From positions 1 through 20,543 of the forward strand of contig CAZSDV010000040.1 in NCBI GenBank assembly GCA_964605715.1: a stretch of 20,543 nt of DNA, given 5' to 3'. The notes below the pieces were generated by a model, which had not been told where the DNA came from, searched no databases, and worked only from the letters and a program-made list of their open reading frames with translations. A program made the position numbers and the translations under genes. Positions 1 through 7,834 of the stretch are shown piece after piece (position 1 is the stretch's first letter; every line of letters begins with the position of its first letter). The stretch is from JAPUME01 sp964605715. GTDB lineage: Bacteria > Acidobacteriota > Terriglobia > UBA7540 > JAPUME01.

Positions 1-446
1 TGCTCAAAAATGTTCCCCACCAGGATTTTTTCCCTTGGCGTCTCAGGAGAAATAGTTGGATCAAGAAAACTCAGGCGTTGGGATGGTGCAGCTACGCTAT
101 CCTTTAATAGTGACTTTTGAAGTAATTGACGAATTTTGTGTTTATGTGAATTTCCTACCACCCATTGAACTCCGTCAAGTGCGGCAAGCTCAACGGGTGC
201 GCGCTGGGCGTAACATCCTGTAATCAATATTTTACATTTTGGATTTTGCCGATGAATTCTGCGAACAACTTTTCGAAGCTCAGCGTCGGCAGTGGCAGTT
301 ACCGTGCAAGTATTAAGCAGGGCGATGTCACAGTTTCTAGGCTCCGATGCCTCTTGCCATCCTTCGTCGAGCATTTGTTTTTGAAGTGCGGCCCCGTCAG
401 CCTGGTTGACGCGGCACCCGAAGTTTAAAATACTAAAAGAGCTCAT
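1..446 (-). CDS. mtaB: tRNA threonylcarbamoyladenosine methylthiotransferase MtaB, N-terminal part
   Basis: Radical-SAM methylthiotransferase that converts t6A37 to ms2t6A37 in tRNAs reading ANN codons. The reading frame runs off the left window edge, so only the N-terminal 148 codons are present. They cover the UPF0004 domain and show its three cysteine motifs: FGCRVNQ (residues 9-15), NTCTVT and TGCYAQR. These are the ligands of the auxiliary 4Fe-4S cluster. FGCRVNQ and the short, direct beginning fit MtaB better than MiaB or RimO. The ATG at 446 is preceded by AGAGG, and an in-frame TAA lies just upstream. The radical-SAM CxxxCxxC and TRAM domains would lie outside the window. A sigma70-like promoter sits immediately upstream at 456-484. 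The family call is firm; the choice of MtaB over MiaB is likely. Confidence 0.9.
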   Translation of the reverse strand, partial: MSSFSILNFGCRVNQADGAALQKQMLDEGWQEASEPRNCDIALLNTCTVTATADAELRKVVRRIHRQNPKCKILITGCYAQRAPVELAALDGVQWVVGNSHKHKIRQLLQKSLLKDSVAAPSQRLSFLDPTISPETPREKILVGNIFE

Positions 447-892
447 CTCGCCTCTATTGTATTAACTATACTGGGAACACTCAACCCTTGAGAATGGTAT
501 TCTTTCATTAATTCTACTCTGACAGGGAAGTGACATCCAGATGGCTGAAAATTGCCACACAGGTGCCGAGTTTGGATGATTCAGTTCAAAATGGCAATCT
601 TTTCTATGATAGAGTTCTAAGGTATTCTACTGCCGAAAAGTTTTCTTAAGTGAGTAATCGCAAGAAACGAGACATCCTCACCAGCCTATTGCGATGACCA
701 TCTGGGATCCTGCAAGGGTTGAGCTATGAGCTGCCACTTTCTTTAGCTTAAGACGGCCCTTTCTTTAGAGAGCACTAAGTCAGGTGGTGCAGCCGGGTTG
801 TGTCTCCGGGCTGATGGTGACATGGTTTCCGGGGAAGCTACTCATTTTGCGCAGCCGTTCATCATAGGTTACCCCTTAAAAGACAAAATATT
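447..892. other. Intergenic region between mtaB and the MFS gene
   Basis: No convincing gene in 446 bases. It holds the candidate mtaB promoter (456-484), a 10-base direct repeat CTTTCTTTAG at 737-746 and 759-768 (22-base period), and an imperfect hairpin at 790-813 (CAGCC/GGCTG with one G-G mismatch, then GG/CC, 8-base loop). A 39-codon GTG frame at 530-649 is too short to support. I do not recognise a known riboswitch class here. Confidence 0.5.
456..484 (-). promoter_or_regulatory. Candidate sigma70 promoter for mtaB
   Basis: On the minus strand TTGAGT (479-484) and TACAAT (456-461) are separated by exactly 17 bases. The -10 box matches 5 of 6 consensus positions. Only 9 bases separate it from the mtaB ATG, so the transcript would begin within about three bases of the start codon and exclude the AGAGG Shine-Dalgarno-like stretch. 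Either mtaB is made from a nearly leaderless message or the real promoter lies elsewhere. Confidence 0.4.
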
Positions 893-2065
893 ATGATTTC
901 AAGGAACGAATTTAGGCTATCCAAAATTGTGATGCTCACGGTGGGCCACTTTACCGTAGATTTCTATGCTGGTTTTGTTCCAGTGCTAGTTCCGGTTTTG
1001 CAGCAGGTTATAGGTTTTACTTTGACTGAGGCAGCGATCCTTGTTTCCACCTTCTCGCTTTCAGCCTCGTTTTCACAAACATTTTTTGGGGTATTGTTTG
1101 ATAGGTGGCGCAGTGTGTACTTGGTAGCCCTTTCTCCGATGCTTGCTGCAGCCACACTAAGCTGCCTCGGCATCATGCCAAGTTATACTAGCCTAATCTT
1201 TTTGGTTGCTGCAGGTGGCCTTAGTGTTGCCGCTTTCCATCCTTACGGTGCATCTCTAGCAGCGCTTGAGAGTGGCACTCGGCACAGCGTTGGTATGTCT
1301 ATCTTTGTCACTGGTGGAACGATGGGTGTGGCTGTGGGAGCATTGGTAGCATCCGGACTAGTGGATTGGGGTGGCCTGTCTGCCACCCCTTATGCTTTAG
1401 GTTTTGGATTTTTTGTTGCCTTCCTTACGCGCCGGTACATTCATGGAAAACCTGTACCTGACGGACAAAATTTCCAGAAGAAAGAGGTAATGGCAACAGG
1501 CTATGGATTGCTTATTGGCTTGGGAATTATGTCCATGATTCGAGCATTTATCATTCTAGGCTTTCATACTTTTGTTCCACTTTACCTGACCGAAATCGAT
1601 ATTTCGTTGCCTACAATCGGCCTGACTTTGTTTGTCTTTTACCTTGCAGGAGGCACCGGCGGACTGACTGGAGGGCACTGGGCTGAGCGTATCGGAGAAA
1701 AAGGAGTTTTGTTTTCTTCCTTTCTGATCCCCATTCCCCTCTTTTTCGGATATCTTCTTTCGGGACCTTCCATTGTGGGCATTGCTTGCTTTGGCTTAGG
1801 AGGCTATTTCATTTTTACTGGTGTACCTATTTTGATCGCGATTAGTCAGCGTAGTTTTCCTAAGCGGGTCGGGACGATTTCAAGCATTGTTATGGGGGCA
1901 AGTTGGGGAATGGCGGCAATTTGGATCACCCCAACAGGAATGCTTGCTGAAAGATTTGGATTATACCTAACACTCTGGATTCTGGGGTTGATCGGCTTTT
2001 TGGGGTTTGTTGTCGTAATACTTCTTTTTCGACGGTATCCCGTCCTAACCTCACGCTCCACCTAA
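893..2065 (+). CDS. MFS transporter, fosmidomycin-resistance (Fsr)-like
   Basis: Inner-membrane major facilitator of 390 residues, the normal size for a 12-helix MFS protein. It begins with HFTVDFYAGFVPVLVP (residues 19-34), which resembles the first helix of the Fsr/YfnC drug exporters. The motif-A-like loop GVLFDRWRS follows helix 2, and HPYGASLAA lies in the third or fourth helix, also as in Fsr relatives. Proton-driven efflux of a small molecule is the likely role; the substrate cannot be read from sequence. No Shine-Dalgarno precedes the ATG at 893. Internal ATG 932 is possible but would shorten the region before helix 1. It is a single-gene unit closed by a rho-independent terminator at 2072-2103. 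Confidence 0.88.
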   Translation: MISRNEFRLSKIVMLTVGHFTVDFYAGFVPVLVPVLQQVIGFTLTEAAILVSTFSLSASFSQTFFGVLFDRWRSVYLVALSPMLAAATLSCLGIMPSYTSLIFLVAAGGLSVAAFHPYGASLAALESGTRHSVGMSIFVTGGTMGVAVGALVASGLVDWGGLSATPYALGFGFFVAFLTRRYIHGKPVPDGQNFQKKEVMATGYGLLIGLGIMSMIRAFIILGFHTFVPLYLTEIDISLPTIGLTLFVFYLAGGTGGLTGGHWAERIGEKGVLFSSFLIPIPLFFGYLLSGPSIVGIACFGLGGYFIFTGVPILIAISQRSFPKRVGTISSIVMGASWGMAAIWITPTGMLAERFGLYLTLWILGLIGFLGFVVVILLFRRYPVLTSRST

Positions 2066-2071
2066 AGCCAT

Positions 2072-2103
2072 GGGCGTTGACTTGAAAATGCCCGACTTTT
2101 TTT
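2072..2103 (+). terminator. Rho-independent terminator of the MFS gene
   Basis: GGGCGTT (2072-2078) pairs with AATGCCC (2087-2093), with one G-U wobble, across an 8-base loop. After GAC comes a run of seven T at 2097-2103. It starts 6 bases after the MFS stop codon. Shape and position are those of an intrinsic terminator on the plus strand. Confidence 0.75.
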
Positions 2104-2131
2104 CGGCACCGTCAGCTTGGCCTCTGGCAAT

Positions 2132-2176
2132 AAAAAGTCCCGAGGATATGATTTTTCGTTTGAAAATCATATCCTC
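2132..2176 (-). terminator. Rho-independent terminator of the Gfo/Idh gene
   Basis: A perfect 14-base inverted repeat: GAGGATATGATTTT at 2142-2155 and its complement at 2163-2176, with a 7-base loop. On the minus strand it is followed, after GGGAC, by five T (2136-2132). It lies about 43 bases past the oxidoreductase stop. The plus strand has no T-run after the stem, so it serves the minus strand, though the long stem could also stop readthrough from the MFS side. Confidence 0.75.
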
Positions 2177-2218
2177 AAGGCGCTCTAAGGTTATTTGTCT
2201 TTCGGTCAGACATTTCTC

Positions 2219-3511
<1,293 letters not shown>

Positions 3512-3764
3512 ATTTATCCTCCCCAGACAATAGTTTCATGTCCGTTGGGCTTCCGTGGGATCTAGTAATTCGGTCTTTTAGGGACACTGAGCAACGGGAG
3601 CCACTCTAGTAATGGTTTTGTGCAGATACACCCTGCTTCATGTTCCATCATAATGCATTCAGATCGAAATCACCTTCAGATTCTAGTTTCTCTGGGGATT
3701 TCTCTGAACTAATCACAAAATATTTTCCCATCATGACACAAGGTCAGATCAGAAAAAGACCTAT

Positions 3765-4793
3765 TTACCAGTCAAATTTCTTTACCTTCGATCGCAGCCC
3801 ACGAAGATTTTCTTGTTCTTTGAATGGCCTGACCACGCGGAAACCAACAAAAATGGCTTCGGTGTGCCACCAGATGCTTTGAGGTAACTGAGGATCTCTC
3901 ATATTCCAGTTATCATTCGAGAAGCGGCGAGCGGCTGAACGATGGATCTGAGGTTCGTCATTCCAGGAGCCGCCGCGTACCGGGTGGGGATATTTTTCAT
4001 TGGTGGGAATTAATACAGGGGAGAGAAGTGTTGTTTTTAGATTGAATTTTTTGTAAAAATGCTTGTCATAGACGTCTAGGACCCATTCAGCCACATTTCC
4101 ATGCATATCATGGAGTCCCCAAGGATTCATTTTTTTCATCCCAACCTTTTGTGGTTGACTGTCGGAATTTCCCTTAAACCATGCGTATCTTCCTAGAATC
4201 GACTGGTCATCACCAAAATGGTATGCTGTTTTGGTTCCAGCGCGGCAGGCGTATTCCCATTCAGCCTCTGTTGGGAGACGATAAGTTTTTCCAGTTCTGG
4301 ATGAGAGCCAGCGCGTGTACTCCATGGCGGCATGGTGGCCAATGGAAATGGCTGGCAGGTTACCCCGGCCGTAGCCGAAGGTTTCATCTGAATAAGGGGG
4401 CGTGGGTCGGGAGATTGCGTCAGGTTGAGCTACGTTATCCAAGTCATCATCCCTTTGAGCCTGTGGAAGCTTCCGACTGAAAGCAAACCAGTCGTATTCT
4501 TCCCACCTCACTTCTGTTTTTCCCATCCAAAATGGGAGAATTTTTACCTTATGTTGGGGTCCTTCATCTTCGCTTCGGCCGATTTCGGTAGGAGGACTTC
4601 CCATAATGAACGTGCCTCCTGAAATGGGAATCATTTCAAAAGAGGTCTTGGTATCCGGAATGGTTTCGATATAAGGGTTCATCTCTGTTGCGGGTCCGGA
4701 GGATTCAGTGTCCGTGATTCGGGAAGAAGACGTGGCAGTCCAAGCCCATATCCCAGCTGCCAGATAGGTTATTACTAGGATTGATTTTCGCAA
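3765..4793 (-). CDS. FGE-sulfatase (SUMF1/DUF323) fold protein lacking the catalytic cysteines
   Basis: A 342-residue protein with an N-terminal membrane anchor or signal (ILVITYLAAGIWAW, 5-18), a polar linker, and a complete formylglycine-generating-enzyme-like C-type-lectin-type domain from about residue 53 to 324. Landmarks in order: MIPISGGTFIMGS (54-66), RLPTEAEWEYACRAG (172-186), NPWGLHDMHGNVAEW (223-237), PVRGGSW (271-277) and VGFRVVRP (316-323). After GGSW comes NDEPQIHRSAARR, with no cysteine where true FGE has its two copper-binding cysteines. Sulfatase activation is therefore unlikely; such relatives often act as binding or structural modules, or in other oxidations. The start is TTG at 4793, supported by AGGAG 8 bases upstream and by the hydrophobic segment it includes. 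It is divergent from apbE. Confidence 0.88.
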   Translation of the reverse strand: MRKSILVITYLAAGIWAWTATSSSRITDTESSGPATEMNPYIETIPDTKTSFEMIPISGGTFIMGSPPTEIGRSEDEGPQHKVKILPFWMGKTEVRWEEYDWFAFSRKLPQAQRDDDLDNVAQPDAISRPTPPYSDETFGYGRGNLPAISIGHHAAMEYTRWLSSRTGKTYRLPTEAEWEYACRAGTKTAYHFGDDQSILGRYAWFKGNSDSQPQKVGMKKMNPWGLHDMHGNVAEWVLDVYDKHFYKKFNLKTTLLSPVLIPTNEKYPHPVRGGSWNDEPQIHRSAARRFSNDNWNMRDPQLPQSIWWHTEAIFVGFRVVRPFKEQENLRGLRSKVKKFDW

Positions 4794-4822
4794 ACTCTAC
4801 ACTCCTGAGTATGGGATATATC

Positions 4823-4849
4823 TTGAGGTTGGTTTTGCTAGGGTAAAAT
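4823..4849 (+). promoter_or_regulatory. Candidate promoter for apbE
   Basis: TTGAGG (4823-4828) and TAAAAT (4844-4849) are 15 bases apart in the 90-base divergent gap between the FGE-fold gene and apbE. The -10 is good (5 of 6) but the spacer is short, so this is tentative. Confidence 0.3.
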
Positions 4850-4883
4850 GATAGCACCCTGGTTGAGAGAGTGAGGTGATCAA

Positions 4884-5933
4884 ATGCATTTCCGTAGTCA
4901 GTGGCTAATTTCGTTATCCGTATTAGTTGGGATCACGATACTCCTTTTGTCGGGACCAACCCTTAAGAGATTCGAGTTTACTGAACCTCATATGGGTACC
5001 AGATTTCGCATTGTTCTCTACGCGAGTGATGAAAATTCGGCAAAGGAGGCTTGCAGGGCAGCGTTCTGTAGGATTGCCCGACTTGATGATACCATGAGCG
5101 ATTATGACCCAGACAGTGAATTGATGAGGCTAGCCGCCCGCGCTGGCACTGGGCCAGTTCGAATCAATGAAGATCTTTTTCGTGTCCTCTCGCAATCCCA
5201 ACAACTTGCCTCCATAACCGAAGGAGCTTTTGATGTCACAATCGGCCCCCTGGTTAGGTTGTGGCGTAGGGCACGCCAAGATAAGAAAATGCCGGATTCG
5301 AGAGCCTTGGCACAGGCGAGGGATTTGGTTGGGTTCAAAAAGATGAGGCTTAACCCAAAGGCCTCCACGGCGGAATTGTTTTTTCCTGGCATGCAACTTG
5401 ACCTTGGAGGTATTGCTAAGGGCTATGCGGCAGACAAGGCATTAGAGGTTCTCAAGGACCACGGCATAACGCGTGCACTGGTCGATGCTGGTGGTGATGT
5501 TGTACTCGGTTTGCCACCACCGAGAAGGAATGGCTGGAAAATCAGCATAGTGCCACTTGGCCCCCTTGACTCACTCTGGTCGAGTGAATCACAATCAGCC
5601 CGCAACTTGATTTTACATGGTGTTGCGGTTGCAACCTCAGGTGATGCTGAGCAATTCTTCGAGATTAACGGAAAGCGTTATTCTCACGTTCTAGACCCAC
5701 GGACGGGACAGTTTACACTCGGTCCTAGCGGCACTACGGTGATAGCTTCGAGCGGGAGCCTTGCGGACAGCCTTGCTACTGCTGTCAGTGTTCTTGGTCC
5801 AAAGCGAGGGATGGAGTTAGTGGAGTCTCTCAGAAATTCTAGAGCGCTGATCATGGAGAGTGGCGACAAAACCCTCCGTACTTTTGAGGTCAATTTTCCG
5901 ACCGGACTGGGTAGGTTGCCATTATTACACTGA
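4884..5933 (+). CDS. apbE: FAD:protein FMN transferase (ApbE family)
   Basis: Transfers FMN from FAD onto a Thr/Ser of exported or membrane flavoproteins (RnfG, NqrC and many extracellular FMN-binding proteins). The 349-residue protein has an N-terminal hydrophobic anchor (8-23) without a lipobox Cys, placing it on the periplasmic face. Family motifs in order: HMGTRF (36-41), SDYDPDSE (72-79), DVTIGPLVRLW (117-127), DLGGIAKGYA (173-182), DAGGD (201-205), TSGDAEQFF (251-259), HVLDPRTG (268-275) and ADSLATA (294-300). The last motif has the metal-binding Asp and Thr. GAGGTGA lies upstream of the ATG at 4884. No FMN-acceptor protein is seen in this window, so its client is elsewhere. The family call is firm. 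Confidence 0.95.
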   Translation: MHFRSQWLISLSVLVGITILLLSGPTLKRFEFTEPHMGTRFRIVLYASDENSAKEACRAAFCRIARLDDTMSDYDPDSELMRLAARAGTGPVRINEDLFRVLSQSQQLASITEGAFDVTIGPLVRLWRRARQDKKMPDSRALAQARDLVGFKKMRLNPKASTAELFFPGMQLDLGGIAKGYAADKALEVLKDHGITRALVDAGGDVVLGLPPPRRNGWKISIVPLGPLDSLWSSESQSARNLILHGVAVATSGDAEQFFEINGKRYSHVLDPRTGQFTLGPSGTTVIASSGSLADSLATAVSVLGPKRGMELVESLRNSRALIMESGDKTLRTFEVNFPTGLGRLPLLH

Positions 5934-6141
5934 GTTGTAATCTACAAGGGGAGTTCCTGGCGGACCACACAATCTTTCATAATCAACGGCTTTAAGCAAC
6001 CAGCATGCTGGAAAACGACATGAGAATTGACACTGTGGGGGCAAGCCTATTCAGCCTTCCACGCTACACTTTTTCCGGGAGGATTTCTGGTAGGATGACA
6101 TCTGATCCCGAGATTAAAGCGCAAAACTACACGAGAAGGAT

Positions 6142-6348
6142 CTAGGAAAACCTACCACGACTCTGCCTTGCTTTCTTCCGTAATCTTTTTCTCGCTAGCG
6201 CTTGCTTTACTCGCTTCTTTTCGCCGGGTTTCAAGTAATAAGAATGTCGCTTAATCTCTTTAATGATGTCTTCTTGTTGTACTTTACGCTTGAAACGGCG
6301 AAGTGCCCCTTCTAGGTTTTCGCCCTCTTGAAGTCTGACTTCGGCCAC
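6142..6348 (-). CDS. rpsU: 30S ribosomal protein S21
   Basis: Small-subunit ribosomal protein of 68 residues that sits near the anti-Shine-Dalgarno end of 16S rRNA. The sequence shows the S21 signature: ENLEGALRRFKRKVQ at residues 10-24, DIIKEIKRHSYYLKPGEKKR, and a very basic RKRLRKKARQSRGR tail. Length is normal. The start is GTG at 6348; upstream in-frame codons run to a TGA with no ATG, GTG or TTG between. The region before it is G-rich (GGGGGCGG) but has no canonical spacing. A candidate promoter lies at 6410-6438. It is divergent from aroF and convergent with apbE. Confidence 0.95.
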   Translation of the reverse strand: MAEVRLQEGENLEGALRRFKRKVQQEDIIKEIKRHSYYLKPGEKKRVKQALARKRLRKKARQSRGRFS

Positions 6349-6409
6349 TCGGTTATCCGCCCCCAGTCTTTCTCTAGTTGAGGTTCATTTATATTTGCAG
6401 GTTCGGCCA

Positions 6410-6438
6410 CTTGTAACGGATTTGGCCAATTACGTCAA
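6410..6438 (-). promoter_or_regulatory. Candidate promoter for rpsU
   Basis: On the minus strand TTGACG (6433-6438) and TACAAG (6410-6415) are separated by 17 bases, giving a leader of roughly 55 bases before the rpsU GTG. The -35 matches 5 of 6 positions and the -10 matches 4 of 6. Confidence 0.4.
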
Positions 6439-6587
6439 GTGTTAATTGGATATTGATCGCTAATGCCTCTTACCTGAAACTTCCATAGATCAATACTTTC
6501 CTTAATTTTATCGATTAGAGAAGTAATAAAACATCAAAGCGGCAAGATGTTTAGTGATCTATGTGAGCGTATAGCTTCTCCTCTTCT

Positions 6588-6596
6588 TGCTATAGT
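6588..6596 (+). promoter_or_regulatory. Extended -10 promoter candidate for aroF
   Basis: TGCTATAGT is an extended -10 element (TGn before TATAGT, 5 of 6). No good -35 lies 16-18 bases upstream, as is usual for extended -10 promoters. Transcription from about 6603 would leave a leader of roughly 150 bases, including the N-run, before the aroF ATG. Confidence 0.35.
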
Positions 6597-6687
6597 AACC
6601 GCCTATTTGTTGCTTGCCTGGGGTTAAATATGAGGATAGAATAAAACCGTCATGTTGAGATGGTTTTGTCATCGATTTACGGCCCCT

Positions 6688-6697
6688 NNNNNNNNNN
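6688..6697. other. Assembly gap (10 N)
   Basis: Ten consecutive N in the aroF leader. The true length of missing sequence is unknown; ten may be a placeholder. An open frame starting at 6652 reads through the Ns by accident and should not be taken as an N-terminal extension of AroF. Confidence 0.99.
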
Positions 6698-6750
6698 AAA
6701 ACGGCGGCAACCCCCTTTATATCTTTCTCTTATCCAGCTGGAGGCTTGAA

Positions 6751-7806
6751 ATGATACTTGTGTTACGTCGAGATATTTCTGACAAAGAAATTAAAGAACT
6801 CGAAGAGAAGTTGCACAGCTTTGGTACCCAAACTCGCACAATCAGAGGTGAGGAGCGGTCGGTCATTGCTGTAATTGGAACTCTCAGTTTTGATGAAGCT
6901 GAATTCAAAAATCACCCAGCCGTGTTGGAAGTTCTGCGGGTTTCTAAGCCGTACAAGATTTCATCAAGAGAATCTGGATTAGCTCCCAACTTTAAAGTGC
7001 ACGATACCCTTGTTGGGACCCCAAACTTTATTGTCATGGCGGGACCGTGTTCAGTTGAAAATCGGAAAATGATGCTAGAAACAGCAAAGCAACTTTCTGC
7101 TATGGGGGTTACTTGGTTGAGAGGTGGGGCGTTTAAGCCTCGTAGCTCGCCTTATGCTTTTCAAGGAATGGGAGAGGAAGGGTTAAAAATCTTGGCTGAA
7201 GCGCGAGATCTGACTGGGATGAAAATTGTTACAGAAGTAATGACTCCTGACAAAGTTGAGTTGGTAGCGCGCTACGCGGACGTCTTGCAGATTGGGGCTC
7301 GCAATATGCAAAATTATGATTTGCTTAAAGCGGTTGCTGAAATAGACAGACCTGTACTCCTTAAGAGAGGTTTTGCCTGCCTTATTGAGGAATGGCTGAT
7401 GAGTGCGGAATACATAATGGGAAAAAATCAAAGGGTTATGCTCTGTGAGCGAGGGATTCGTACTTTCGAAACCAAAACAAGGAACACGCTTGACCTCAAT
7501 GCTGTCCCGGTGCTAAAGGAGTTGACGCATCTGCCGGTCATTGTTGATCCGAGCCATGGAACTGGGGTTCGGAATTATGTGCACCCAATGTCTCTTGCCG
7601 CGCTTGGAGCTGGGGCCGATGGGTTAATGGTTGAAGTGCATCCTGACCCCGAGCATGCTATGTCAGACGGCCCACAGTCTTTAACTTTCCCACAATTGAA
7701 GCTTTTATTGAAGGCGATCCAGTCTATGGCACCGGTCGTTGGGCGCAGACTTGAACCTAGCGGGGGAGCCACGGAAGAAGGTGTCATCATGAATGGCGAA
7801 AACTAG
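6751..7806 (+). CDS. aroF: 3-deoxy-7-phosphoheptulonate (DAHP) synthase, type I-beta with N-terminal ferredoxin-like domain
   Basis: First step of the shikimate pathway: phosphoenolpyruvate plus erythrose-4-phosphate gives DAHP, in the cytoplasm. Residues 1-70 form the small ferredoxin-like/ACT-like regulatory domain of the Thermotoga-type enzymes, which mediates Tyr/Phe feedback there. The barrel follows with MAGPCSVE (96-103), LRGGAFKPRSSPYAFQG (123-139), IGARNMQN (181-188), KRG (205-207), CERGIRTF (232-239), DPSHGTG (266-272) and EVHPDPEHAMSDGPQSL (295-311). These hold the metal ligands (Cys, His, Glu, Asp) and PEP-binding residues. I start it at ATG 6751, which has GGAGG six bases upstream and matches the family N-terminus (351 residues). 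The frame also opens upstream at 6652 through the gap, but that is not needed. Its stop is only 28 bases from the converging pmbA stop. Confidence 0.95.
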   Translation: MILVLRRDISDKEIKELEEKLHSFGTQTRTIRGEERSVIAVIGTLSFDEAEFKNHPAVLEVLRVSKPYKISSRESGLAPNFKVHDTLVGTPNFIVMAGPCSVENRKMMLETAKQLSAMGVTWLRGGAFKPRSSPYAFQGMGEEGLKILAEARDLTGMKIVTEVMTPDKVELVARYADVLQIGARNMQNYDLLKAVAEIDRPVLLKRGFACLIEEWLMSAEYIMGKNQRVMLCERGIRTFETKTRNTLDLNAVPVLKELTHLPVIVDPSHGTGVRNYVHPMSLAALGAGADGLMVEVHPDPEHAMSDGPQSLTFPQLKLLLKAIQSMAPVVGRRLEPSGGATEEGVIMNGEN

Positions 7807-7834
7807 AACAGCTAAAGACAGGGATCTAGGTTGG

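Larger units (their letters stand above)
6349..6750. other. Divergent rpsU-aroF control region with aroF leader and assembly gap
   Basis: About 400 bases hold the rpsU promoter (6410-6438), a 7-base inverted repeat AAACATC/GATGTTT (6529-6535, 6546-6552), an extended -10 box for aroF (6588-6596), and a possible short leader ORF beginning at 6652. That ORF would start MLRWFCHRFTAP before it enters the N-run. The gap prevents reading the rest of the leader. Confidence 0.5.

Noticed and set aside
530..649. GTG frame of 39 codons in the mtaB/MFS gap with protein-like composition
   Set aside because: Too short, only AGGGAA immediately before it, no recognisable domain; chance is the simpler explanation.
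790..813. Riboswitch upstream of the MFS gene
   Set aside because: The hairpin is imperfect and I recognise none of the conserved cores of known riboswitch classes around it.
3640..3882. Plus-strand frame of 80 codons overlapping the end of the FGE-fold gene
   Set aside because: It is antisense to a well-supported gene end, has no ribosome-binding site and no recognisable motif.
3765..4793. Sulfatase-activating formylglycine-generating enzyme
   Set aside because: The two active-site cysteines are absent and there is no sulfatase in the window.
6000..6011. Perfect 12-base palindrome CCAGCATGCTGG between apbE and rpsU
   Set aside because: Palindromes of this length are expected by chance several times in 20 kb; no T-run or second copy supports a terminator or operator.
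6652..6750. N-terminal extension of AroF reading through the N-run
   Set aside because: The frame passes through unknown bases. ATG 6751 has an ideal GGAGG and matches the family N-terminus.
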